This document shows, in pieces, positions 44,847 to 56,400 of a DNA stretch of 64,000 bases. A program made the translations under genes and the position numbers. Source of the stretch: Thelonectria olida (lineage: Eukaryota; Ascomycota; Sordariomycetes; Hypocreales; Nectriaceae); NCBI GenBank assembly GCA_020736575.1, contig JAGPYM010000026.1, positions 372,001-436,000 of the forward strand. Reading direction: 5' to 3'. The notes below the pieces were generated by a model. That model was given only the letters and a program-made list of their open reading frames with translations, was not told where the DNA came from and searched no databases. Position 1 is the stretch's first letter, and each line of letters begins with the position of its first letter.

Positions 44847-46236
44847 TGTTCCCACAGTCTGTCGTCAAACCCTGACCGTCCGCTTCTCCACCTTCTCTCT
44901 CTCTCTCCCTCTCTCTCGTCGCCTCTCTCCCTCATCTTTCACACTGTTCTGTTCCACTCCGCCCTCCAGCTTCCAGGCCAGGTCACACTCTCTTGCTGCC
45001 CTGCCTGTGTTGATGCCCGGCCTGCATGAGAGACCGACCCCACGCCACCTGGGCGGCGGCGAGCACCCACATGAGGGATGGATGTCGCACACGCAAGCCC
45101 CAGTCGAGGACCTCGATCCAGGGCCATCGTCTTCACCTAGTTGTTGGCTGCTTGCTTGCATCCTCCTCCTGCTCACCACCACCAAAGGCAACCCCTCAAC
45201 CAACCGGAACTGCCCCCCCTCCGCGGTGACACAAACAAGCAGCACTTCACATGGACAGAACGGCACTGTTTCGAATGTCACTGGCAACTTACTTGCATGT
45301 CTAGGCCCAACCCTCCCCCTCCCCCTCCTCGTCGAACCCAACGACCCAACAGCGACCTGCTGTCACACGTGCATCGTTCGATATGCCGGTTCCCATTCGC
45401 CAACCTGATAAGCCACAAAGGGCGCCTTGTTGCTGCATCGTTCCATTCCAGGTGCCTGCACGAAAGGGACGCACTGCAGGAGGACGTTGGGGAAACAACA
45501 CACACACACGCCCACAGATTCTCGGGTCGATTTCGTTGCGGACTACTGCATGCTGGAGAAACGCCAATGCCTATTATTGCTGCCTTATGATACCTGTTGC
45601 ACATTCTAACCCAACCAGAGCAGCTCGAGCTGCTCCTCACTCAAAATGAGGCTTGTGTGACCACACAACATCTTGACCGGTTGCCTGTCGAGGAACTGAT
45701 CGCATGGCCGATCTTGCGTCTCGTCTTCACGCTCCGCCCTACGATCTCGCCATGGTCATGGCCACACACCCTCTTTGTGCCTCTTCTGTGCCTGTCTATG
45801 TCTCTGTGCCTCGCCGTGCCTCTCCACGTCATGCTATGCGCCCCCTCCATGACGCCCTGTTGTCAACGTTCCATACATACAGCAGAAGAGGGGAGACCAA
45901 CCAACACACAAACAAACAAACAAACAACCAAGCTCAGCTTCGTCATCGTGCGGCATGTAACTATAAGACCAAGCCCTGATCCTCATCTGGCATAATCCCG
46001 CCCCTTTGGCCCACAATACCCTTTCCTGCTTCTGCCTGACCTACTGACCGTACTCTGTCGCACGCCCGCCGATTTTCGACCCAACCCCCTTCCCAGTCTC
46101 CCTCCAGTGACGTACCTTAGTAGTTAGTGACCAAGGTTCTTTATGACGAGCTAGATTTGCCCTCGGCTCATTCGACTTAGGGCCTCTAAGCAGACAGTGA
46201 GTGAGAAGAGTAGTTCTCTGTAAGATATCCAGAAAA

Positions 46237-46243
<7 letters not shown>

Positions 46244-46268
<25 letters not shown>
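46244..46268. repeat. 25-nt poly-A tract
   Basis: Uninterrupted A25 after AATAAATTT. I see no clear target-site duplication or retroelement body upstream, so it is recorded as a homopolymer only. Confidence 0.9.
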
Positions 46269-46442
46269 GGACTGCTGTGTATGAAGCCTATTTGAACAGG
46301 GGTGATTCCTTGAACTGAGTCAGGAATAAGAATAAAATAAACACACTTGACAAAGGACCTGGTTCCATCCCTAAATAAAATCTCTCCCCCCCAAAAAACG
46401 TATAGAACATAAATCAACGAAAATAGGACGACCTATTTCCAA

Positions 46443-46459
46443 CCCCCCCCCCCCCCCCC
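46443..46459. repeat. 17-nt poly-C tract
   Basis: Uninterrupted C17, about 175 bp from the poly-A tract; this strand's complement (poly-G) could form G-quadruplex-like structure. Confidence 0.85.
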
Positions 46460-47255
46460 TGATGTCTCCAGTCTGCAGTCGTTTCCAGACCAGACAAGAC
46501 AAGAAAGGAGGAATGAGAAAACGAGTGTAAGAAAGGAAGAAAAGGTCGTCTTTATGCCAGGAATACTCCCACTCCCGCTCTCCCTCCTTGGTTTGCCATT
46601 CTCACCCAACTCCTTCGCTCACTCACTGTCAGTGTCACCTTTCACCGTCGTTATTGGTCATTACATGTTTCATTGCCGGAGTCTCGTTTGCCGTTTTCGC
46701 GTGTCGATTTTGATGCCTTTTGCCCCTGCTTGTCCCTTTTAATCCCTCGAGAAACACTCGTCTTCTGCTTCTCTCGCTCTCACTCTCACCGTCTCATGTC
46801 CCCTTTGTGGTGAAAGTCCCCTAGACGTCATTGGCGTCCTGTGAGCCGCTCCCCTCCCCTGCGCTCTGTTACTGCTGTTGCCCAAAATACTCCGAAGCCA
46901 TTCGCTCAGGCCGTTGGAGAGGAGATGGGCTTCGATGGTCGCAATTTTTTCCGTCGTTCTAGTGAGTTCAATGAATGCATATCCAAAATCATGATGCTGG
47001 GTCGGCCGTTGATGAGTTGTTTCGTAGCGGTTCGTTACTAGAGGCCATGGCCGTTAGCCCAACTTGCCATTGTTCCATCATGTTTGAATCATGGGCTCTT
47101 CTTCATCTTTACTTGCCATCATGGCCATGAAAACCCCTCTTTCTTGCCCCCTATTTTCCCCTCTCTTGACAACGCACACGCACACGCACACGACGCGCAA
47201 AAGACCAAAATAATTACCCAAAAACAGCCAGAAAACGATGGAGGAAAATAATGGC

Positions 47256-47594
47256 TCATACCTGTCCGAGCGACTGCAGTCTATGCTCGTGCTCGTCCCT
47301 CATGCGATAAATCTGATTCATAATGTCGTGCATCTCGCCACAGGTCCGCTCAATGGTGGCATTCCTGTTGCCCTCACGCTGCCAGCGCTGGACGTCGCGG
47401 TACATCTTGTCGTAGCGACGCTGCTTCTTCTCCGTGTCGTGACAGAGCTTACACACGTCGGCCTCGGTCCGCGTCTCGTAGACGAGCTTGAGGCCGCATG
47501 TCTCGCCCATCCGGTACTCCTTGTTGCATTGCTGGCGGAAATGACCCCATCGCCAGTAGCCGCAGGACCAGCGAGTTTGCTCAAAGTAGCACAT
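47256..47594 (-). CDS. Conserved small Cys-containing fungal protein, 112 aa or first exon
   Basis: The ATG at 47594 begins MCYFEQTRWSCGYWRWGHF..., a sequence I recall as widely conserved but unnamed in filamentous ascomycetes. It has Cys at about 2, 11, 23, 33, 48 and 51 (the last two as CKLC), suggesting a small metal-binding fold. A Trp/Tyr-rich start follows, then a charged helical half (KKQRRYDKMYRDVQRWQREGN...RMRDEHEHRL). The frame ends at ...SLGQV-stop, where CAG-GTATGA looks like a splice donor, so the true C-terminus may lie in a further exon at lower coordinates. I found no convincing acceptor. Function unknown. It is the only gene I can support in about 18 kb. Confidence 0.65.
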   Translation of the reverse strand: MCYFEQTRWSCGYWRWGHFRQQCNKEYRMGETCGLKLVYETRTEADVCKLCHDTEKKQRRYDKMYRDVQRWQREGNRNATIERTCGEMHDIMNQIYRMRDEHEHRLQSLGQV

Positions 47595-47975
47595 GTTTGG
47601 TTGCCGTCGTAGATGGTCGCCGCTGCCGAAGCGAGTTGTTGGACAAAGAAGTCGAGGGCGAAAGAAATGGTGGCGACAAGAAATAACAGAGAGGGCTAGC
47701 AGAGAGTAGCTTTTCGGCGAGCGGATAGGCGGAAGCAAAAAAGGAGGCTTGAGTCTGTTGGCGAGGAAGAATATGTCGTTAGGAAAATGATAGTGTTGGA
47801 ATAAAAGAGACGATATAGTCTCAATGAAACACCAAGACGGTATATCCTAAAAGGGGGGAGGGGCCGGAAGAGACTGGAAAAGACTCGACGAGGTTCAAGT
47901 GTTGAAATAGGACGTCGGCTTAGATTTCGTCCCTTTTTTTCTCCTCAGCTCTCTTTCGTAGTTGGACCTTCTCTC

Positions 47976-47998
47976 TTTTTTTTTTTTTTTTTTTTTTC
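47976..47998. repeat. Poly-T tract, about 23 nt
   Basis: Homopolymer T run about 380 bp upstream of the small minus-strand gene, where it reads as poly-A on the transcribed strand; poly(dA:dT) tracts in promoters exclude nucleosomes. Confidence 0.85.
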
Positions 47999-49056
47999 TC
48001 CGGGCGTTTCGCTCGATTCGAGTTCCGATCCGACTGTACTATCTGCACGACGACACCAGGAAGTCAACCGTTAGCTCTCCGCTGCCATGTCTGAGATCCC
48101 CCTTCATGCTTCATTGATGTGAAGGAAAGGAGAAGATTTTTTTTCTCTCCCTCTATCAATGGGGTTCCCGGATCATCCCCTCTCCACTTCCCACTCCCGT
48201 CCCGCGCTCCCGCTGCCGTTCCCGTTCGGCAACTTTTTTAGCTTACGCCCCAGCGCCCGGGGGTTGTTTCGGACGGGGGGACGGGGGAGAACGGGGGAGG
48301 GGGATCGGAAGCGAGGAAATCGACAATGCTCCATGTGAATAGAAAAGAGGTCGTCGAAGTGAAGCCGTGGTACAGGTAGAGGGGATGTGAGACGGAGAGA
48401 GGTCCAACTTACCACTTGCACGTGCCGAGGCTCACACAGGCGAGGACGCGAATTGGCGATTGCAATCAGGACAACCTGCCTCTTTTCTATACGTATGCCG
48501 TTGTCCGGGAAAAGATACCGAGTCCTTTCGAGTTGACTATGGGAAAGCGTATGGTGGAAAGGCGAGAAAGGGGGTGCAAGTAGACGTGGTTGAGGTGGAG
48601 GAGAGTTGGTCGTGGTCCTTCTTATCAATGAAGAAGAAGAGTAGGAGGAGGAGGGGGAGGAGGAAGAAGAAGAATGAATTGAGGCGAGTTGAGAAGAACA
48701 GGAAAAGTCAGAGGCGGAGCCACAGCTTGTTATATATCCGTTGGGGAGGGAGCAACAGGTGAGGCAGGCAGTTGGCTCGTTCGTTCTTCCTCTCGACAGC
48801 AGTCATTCGCTCTCTCAGTCTCAGTCTCAGTCTCAGAAAGAACGGGATCGCCTTCCGGTACGTGATATCAAGGATCGAGGTTGTGTCTTGTTATGACTAT
48901 GATGCTTTCAAATGCTGGAATACAAAGACAGAAGCCTCTAGAACTCCCGCCAGACAATGGGATACCCTAGCTAACTTATACTCGTTCCCCTCTCCCCGAT
49001 CCGATCGTCGTTGTCGGTCCCCTTCCCCGTAGCTACCTATCCATACATCTCCCAAC

Positions 49057-49080
49057 CCACACACACACACACACACACAC
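49057..49080. repeat. (CA)n microsatellite
   Basis: Uninterrupted CA run of about 12 units in non-coding DNA. Confidence 0.9.
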
Positions 49081-49389
49081 CTACGAGTAGACACTTGCTT
49101 ACAACACACCTACAGTAGGCGCACGCCTTTATTTTTTTTCGGGCTTGGGCTTCTTGGGCTGGCGGCCCTTTGTGGGACCCTCGCTCCGCGATAATCACCA
49201 AGTCCAATATTTTCTCCTGTTTGTCGCGGGCGGCCAACGAAAGCGGCCGTCACACTTGTTTTTTTTTTCAGCAGCACGGCTTATTGTTGCTGCTGCTGTC
49301 TGAGGGATAAACACAAAGACGGATATTGAGATGGCTGGCTTTTGGGACATCATACATGGATTGGGTATCCGTACTTTTGATGCCCCATC

Positions 49390-49412
49390 TCTCCTCTCTC
49401 TCTCTCTCTCTC
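49390..49412. repeat. (CT)n microsatellite
   Basis: Uninterrupted CT run of about 11 units in non-coding DNA. Confidence 0.85.
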
Positions 49413-52400
49413 CAATATGTGTCTCCCATACTTACAGTATAGTCAATTCACACCACCATCTTTACATGCATACTGTACATAACTAGTAGCTAGAAACCTG
49501 CCTCCATCCATACATATTCGACATATTCGTACATACGTACATGCATACAGACGGGCCACTGTGCATGTAATGTCCGGTACGAAGCACAGGTTGCTTAGAT
49601 ACACCCGGCCAAGAAGAAAGGAAGGAGAAAAAAGAAAACCAGCACGCCCCCCCGGTCAATGATATGCCTTCTCCACCTCTATTAGAGCCGTCTTTCATTG
49701 CTCTGTCTTCTCCCGGCTCGCCATGCGACACCCCCGTTGCCGTTGCTGCTAGGCATTTACTGCCGGGGCTTGTGAGCATGGGGGCTTCCTCTGTGTCCCG
49801 TTCCTGGCCCTGGCGTCACAACTAATGACTGACGAGTTACCGAGTAGACAATTTTGGCTTCTGATCTTGTCGTCGTCGTTGATGAAAGGTCCCTGCAGTT
49901 GCACCATGCTGGGACTACACTGTTCTGAAAGTCAAAGATAGTGTTATCGTTATGTTTTGCTGGCTCGCATTTCGTCTTCGCCATTCGTTGTCGTTGTCCG
50001 TCTTGTGTTGCGTTCCCTCGTCCATTCTTCCACCCTTTCCCATTTTGAGGCCTCCTACCTCCTGTCTCCCCGTTACCTGTCGGCCGTTAGCATCCTCATC
50101 TTAATCACACGAACCATTCCTTAGATCTACAGGTCGGGAAATGGGGCAGCCGGCCCAGTTCTTCCTCGAGACCCGGTGGCCGCTTGCCACGTTGATCATG
50201 ATGGCCCGAGGAGAGGACGAGGCGAGGCCCATGACAACGATGGCTTCGCTCACACTCTGCCATCAGCATCCACACGCACGCCCCCCGCAAAAGGGCAAAA
50301 GGGCAAATCGTGGGTACGCCTAGAGTTCCGCGCACCCCCCACACACAGCTCTGGTGTAGACTGGGCTGCAGATGAAATGCTGAATGACGAGAGTGAGAGA
50401 GATGGAAGGACTTCTCATTGGAACCAAAATAAGATGCATGCGTGACCGGTGAGACGGAAGAGGAACATGGAAAAAGCAACGAACAACAAACATGGCAACC
50501 AAAACACAACGACCTGATTCCCTTCCTGGCGACATCAAGAGCCAACTGAAGTGAGATAGGAATGAAAGGAGGGGCTCAAATGGCCCCCCCCCCTCAAAAA
50601 AAAAAAAAAACGGCTGATATGTATGTAATCCCTGGCCCTTTTCTGCCCAAGGTCTCTCTCTCTTTCTTGTCTGGGTGTCCTTGCTTGGTCCCTCCCTGCT
50701 TGTGCCAGTGTGCGTGTGTGTGCCAGTGAGTGTGTGTTTGTGTGTCCCTGTGTGTGTAAGGTAGGTATTACTTGCGTATGTGCGTATGTGAGTGTGGTTA
50801 CATACGGTATTCCCAGCGCGGCCCAAAAACAAGCCCATCTCCGCTTTCTCTCATGAGCCAGATATATCCCTTTACATTCAACACTGCACCGGGCATTGTT
50901 TCGGGAGAAAACAACAAAAAGCAAAGAGAAAAGTAGCATTTACCCTTGGGCAGCTCTCATCCTTGTCGTTCCATGTTTCACTCCCCCTCCTTCTCCCCGT
51001 GGCCATGCGGAATACACTTCTCACCATCATCATCCCCCTTGTCGGGTTCCGGCTCAATCGCATACAAAGTGCCTGGGGGGAAGGGGGAAGGGGGACGGAC
51101 GAGGGCCGCTGGGCATCATCCGCCTCCCCCGTGTGGAAAACAAAGACAAAAAGAAGAAGAAACAAAAGACAGAGACAAAAAGGCCTCCAAAGGCAAGGTG
51201 CAAAGGCCGAGTCGGGAGGGGCCAAGGCATGCGCTGCGTGACGGGGTTTCCATGCATACAACTTACAGCAACTAACAGAGCTAGACCAGGTCACATAGTC
51301 GGTCGCCCATCCTTATTGACCAGCGAAATGCTGTCTCTTCCCACTGCGGGCCTCGGCGCGGGTCCGTTTTTCGGGTCTCCTTGTCTGTGTTTTAGTTGGG
51401 CTGTGTCCGTCGTTTCTCCTCTTCGTTCTCTTCCTCCTCTTCCCATGGCCTCGTGCTTAGGCCAGCCTCTCCCACTTCCCTTGATCAGCGAGGGAAAATA
51501 AAACAACACCAGAACCAGACAAGAACAACCGCCTCCATGAGGGGGTGCCTCGATCTGCGGCCGCTGTGGGTCTCATGGTTCGTCCCGAGGGTGGACAAGT
51601 GTCAAGAAACAAGGGGATCCTGACCGCTCACAGTTTCTCTCTCCCAAATGTCGATTTCGGTGAACACCAGGGCTATGGTTCGTCGTGCCCATCTCCTCCT
51701 CTGCCTGCGGCCCTCCCTCCTGCGCGTGCGTGTGCACATGCGTCCCTGTGCGGGTGCGCGTGCCTGTGTGTGTGCTTGTTGCTGAAATGAGGCTTTCGAC
51801 CGCAAAACGAGACATACCGGCGAGTCTGCGTGGCTGGTTCTGGTCTCATCTGCCCGGCCAGCGCTTTCCATCCCGCCCCGTGCCGTGGATGCTATCTACA
51901 CCCGGTATCTAGGCATTCTGCCACTCTGCTACTACGACGCCCGGCCGTGCCAGTACAGCACCTTACCACTGTCAATTTGAGCCAATGCCACAAACCAGTT
52001 CGCCTCGGCATCCTCTCGCCCCTTGCGTCGCCGTCATGGCTGTATAGAGCGTCCTTCTCAGCTGTCATCAACACCGCTGCACCGCAAATCGAGAGGACGG
52101 TTGGAGGAAACGAAGCTAGTCTCAGTCAAACCCGAATGGAATTCTCATCAACGTCGACTTCGTCGCCGTCTTTTGGTCCGCCATTCAAATTCCAATGGGC
52201 TCCAGATCCAGAGCGCGATACCCCATCATCCCTGGACCTGTTGTTCTCTCCGGCGTCATCTCTCGCTCGGCTCCACTAGCCCATCTTTGAGATCCTCACG
52301 CCTGCTCTTCTACATCTGCCCATCGCTCGGCTGAGCGTGACAAAACCTCGCAGTCAGAGTTGGGAACAAGTCAACTTGCAGCAGCCCGCGTTGATCATAG

Positions 52401-53251
52401 TGCGTGATGGTCCCCCTCCCCTCCAACAAGGAGCGCGGGGATGACGGGGATACAACTTGACCTGCTGCTGCTGGCTTCACCGACCCATCTTCCCCAATAT
52501 TGCACAACCAAGTGGCCTCTGTTGGGTTTCTTCTCCATGGTGTTCATGCATTAGTGTCCAACGACAACGAGGCTGATTGTTCCCTTGGCGGAGGAGAGCC
52601 CTACAAGGGGCAACACAGGGCGAGCTGTCCAGGATCAAGACCGTCATTGACTGGCTCTGCATCTGTCTGCAACTCCTTGTTGCGGCGACAGATAAGAATA
52701 CAGGGCGTTTGCATGCTTTTCGTGCATGCCCGCCCGCTCACATGAATGGACTGAACCGTCGCCACCGGGGCCCCGTCACTTCCTCCGCATCCAGGGGTTC
52801 AGGTGTTTTCTCAACCGTCATCATCAACAGTCCAAAGGCAACATCCCCAACCAGACAACCCAGATTCGGCCAGGCACATTGCCCATCCGACGTGGCAATT
52901 CATATCTGGCCATCGAGGCTGCCCGGTCTTATGCCTTTCGTCGTTTCTCCGCCAAACTCGCTTACCATGTCAGAGGGAACCAGCTTTGCCCCCCTGAGGT
53001 GCACATGTTTGGCACTCTTCATACCCCCATTCAACTTCGCCGCCTCATTTTCGAGTTGACCCCTCCTCGAGTTTCCCTTTGAGGGCACTATTGGAGCTCG
53101 TTTTGTAGGAAAGTCCCTCCCTAATTGAGTGACGATGCACTCGACAAGCATATTGTCACACCGGAGGGCCATTCAAAGTCCTTGCAATGCCTCCTTCCCC
53201 GCCGCCTCCAACCTTTAGGGTGGCCAATCTAAGTCCCCCAGGTCCCTGAGC

Positions 53252-53497
53252 ATGAATTTGGAAGGGTCCGTCAAACTACTCGGAGACAACACCAAACTCA
53301 AACAAAGCAACATTGAATCTTTTCCTGAGAGTGCGTCTAATCTTTTTCAGCGTGATATAGAGCTCCTCGCACGATGCTGTGAGGAAATTGATACAAAGGT
53401 ATGCTTCAAGGACGGAAAACTCGACAACATCACGTCTCATCTCAACGCAATGTCGTCCAAACAGACGCAAAGTGACCTGTCATCGATCGAACACTGA
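53252..53497 (+). CDS. Orphan ORF, 81 aa, possible gene fragment
   Basis: No family recognised. Unlike the surrounding simple-sequence frames it has a balanced protein-like composition with alternating charged and hydrophobic residues (for example FQRDIELLARCCEEIDTKVCF), predicting a helical protein. It has no signal peptide and no neighbours to suggest a role. It could be a degenerate exon of a lost gene or chance. Confidence 0.25.
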   Translation: MNLEGSVKLLGDNTKLKQSNIESFPESASNLFQRDIELLARCCEEIDTKVCFKDGKLDNITSHLNAMSSKQTQSDLSSIEH

Positions 53498-56400
53498 ACA
53501 AGCTCGGATCCCAGACGATCTAAGGAGACTCATTCAACGTGGTCATGATGGGGTCTGGAACCATGCCAGACGTTTATGGCGAGCGGTTCTCTCGATTGAG
53601 CCGTCAACGCATTCAAAGCCAAACATTCCACCAGGTAGGCAGCCCTAGAACCCCGTCCCTCCCTTATACATGGATGAAGCAAAGGTTCGCTCACGGGGAG
53701 ACCTCATAAAGCATCCGGGAGGCGATGAGCTGGCCTTCTGCTTCGGGATAAGCTTGCGTCTTGGACGGGGTCAAGTCATCTCTGATGACTTCACGGCCCG
53801 CATAAGATCACGAGAGGCGAAGTGGAGGAGGGGCGAGGACCAAAGACAGGAACGTTTCGAAGGGCGTTGGGCATTGTTGGGCTCAGCCGAAATACTTGTC
53901 TCATTGTTGGCGGTGGTGGCGCGAAGAGTGTGCATCTGCGCATGTGAGTACGCATGTACCTCCGGGTGGGAGTGAGAGGTGTGTGTGTACATGTGCAAGT
54001 ATGTGCGTGTGAGTGTGCCCGCACGCGGTGTGAGAGTGTATTTTGTCCTCTCTGCCCGTTTTCGTGTGTGTGGGCAACAAGATGGAGACTCAACCAGGGG
54101 GTCTTTACAGTTTACCTGTCATTACCGCAAGCAGGCCAAGGTAAACAACGACCCTGACCGTCTCGCAGACCATCTGTTGTTCTAGAGGATCAAACTCTCC
54201 TCCCAGATCTTATTAGCCTCCGGTGGGCACGCGCCTTCAATTGATCCAGGATAAGGCTAAAAGCCGTCTATCCTCGCAAGGCAAGACAGGACCAGACGTT
54301 CATTTACGGCCCGGTTTGGCGACCGGCCCGGCCCGCTTTTGGATAGTCATTTGAGCATCGACGTCTGTGAAGCATCCTCGGTGATGAGCGAAGGGCGCAG
54401 AATCTGAACAATCGGCATACTGAGCGAGGGAGCGGCCTGGGCACCCACGAAACGTCCGAGGATGAGACAAGCGATGGATGTGAGGCCAAGGGGGGGATCA
54501 CCAACCCTCCTCACCCATGTAGGCCTGGGCGCCAGGGGCTTGGTTGGGAAGAAATCAGCGCGGCTCAATTGCAAGAACATGGCCCCCAGGCTGGCCTTGC
54601 CCTGGCGAGAATTACCAGTGTCCCTCCGAATGGCAACGTTGAGGCGCAGAGCGGCGCTACGGTCGGATGGAGACAGGCTAGAAAATTCCGCAACCATACG
54701 GCGCGCAATAAAGCCCCTGGCTCATTGAAGCGGCCCAAGTGAGACGGTTCAAGCTTGAACCGGATTCCTGGGTTGCTGCAAATCATGTCTGGTTGGAAAA
54801 GCGCTGCATGAAGCCTGCTCGTGAGCAACGGGGCGGGAACGTCCGATCGTACCTGGGGCCAATGGGGCAATCCGATCTCTTCCACGAGCCTACGAGCAGA
54901 TGTGGATTGTCAATTGGCCGGCGCCGACTCCGTCAAGTTCGTGACTGGGGGCGTGATTCGGTCTCCTGGTGTCTAGGATGACTTTGAGGCGCGTCGTCGG
55001 AGTGATGAGGAACTCGGGCGCAAGCCATGGTAAAGTCAACGATGGGACCCTCATTCAGTTCCAGCCCCAGCCCCAGCGCCCGTGCCCGTCGCCCGAGACT
55101 GGATGAAGCCGTCGAATCGCCAGCGCCCTAGCCGTGTGGGGGAGACAAGTGACAAGGAACCAGACCAGGGGCTGGAGCGGGCTGGAGCGGGTTGAGCTGG
55201 GTCTTCCCGTGCGGCAGACGTGTTTCCGTTGTCGCCGCATAGGCGGTTCTTTGTTGTCTTGATTGGTTGCGAGCCAGGATCTCCTAGCCTGGCCATCCTG
55301 GTGGCCTAGCATGGGCACCAGCGCGCAATGCTAAAGTACTTGTGCTGTACTACACATGGAATGTACGTACAGTAAATGTGAGTGTGTTAGTCCTGATCCG
55401 ACCACCATGAAAAATTGGGGGGCCTCCATGGTTTGAGATCTGAGACAGTTAACAGTGTCGCTTGCTGATGGATCGTTAACTGCAGCGAGAGTATTGTCTT
55501 TTACGTATCCAAATTAGACGCCAACCACGCTTCACCGACACACGGCAACCAACATAACTTTGACAGGCAGTGCTCGCGTGCCGTCACATGAAACAGTGTT
55601 AGAGGCAAGGCTGCTGTCAGGCGCTTGGTTATCGTGCCATGGCCCGGTGTCACAGCACCATAGAAGACTAGCCATGGGCTATTTGCGAGGCCATCAAGTC
55701 ATATGTGGAGTGGTGGTGATGGACCACTGTCAAGACTCTCGGTTTTCCAGACTGGAAGACGTCAACGAGATCACAGGGAGATCCAAAGTGGACTACTCGG
55801 CCGAAGCGCGGTACATCGGTGATAGTGATGAAGTTTAGGTGGGCAGACATAACTTACAACAGCGGAGCCGACCGAAACGGGCAACAATGTTTGCCAACCT
55901 TGGAACTTGGCCCAGACGAAGAGGCCAGGTCAGGCTGTCGTTCAGCCTGATGGATACCAAGCAGTCAAGGATGGCTGAAGCCCAATTGATGCTAGATCGG
56001 GGCCTGGGGGGTGGCTGCGTACAACGAAGAGTGGTACAATGCAACTGGACAGGTTAGTGGCCCGTCTTCCCAGGGGTTGGTCCTTTTTGGCAGCCTTTCC
56101 CCAGAGGGGAGGGGCATGATGGAGAATAAGACGCCAATCGAGACGAGGGAGGCATTGCGGGACGAGATGGTGACGGAGAAAAGCCAAAAGCCACCGAAAA
56201 TTTTGCAACATGCGATGTGACGAGGATGCCGATGCATCATGGTCCTTCAGTTACGACTAGGGGCGTGATGGGCCCTTGAGGCTAGAGACCGGAGCGCAGA
56301 TCCGGGGCACTTTCGACATTGGGCTTCGCTGAGTATTCGACCTTAGGTCTGACAACACGGCCGCAGAGTACCGGGTATACTCCATTTACACGTCATCCTG

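Larger units (their letters stand above)
42073..47255. other. 5.2-kb gene-poor region with simple repeats
   Basis: Only low-complexity or repeat-driven open frames occur. Contents include imperfect CA repeats near 43000, a CTGG/GT compound repeat near 43330, GT runs near 43880 and 44820, CT runs near 44890, a 25-nt poly-A and a 17-nt poly-C. I can support no gene. Confidence 0.5.
47595..53251. other. 5.7-kb gene-poor region
   Basis: Immediately upstream of the small gene the sequence may be its promoter and leader, including a poly-T run near 47976-47998. The remainder holds CA and CT microsatellites and many short frames of low-complexity composition, none with a recognisable domain. Confidence 0.5.

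Noticed and set aside
48173..48628. 151-codon minus-strand frame
   Set aside because: Pro/Arg-rich low-complexity sequence in a simple-repeat region without any domain.
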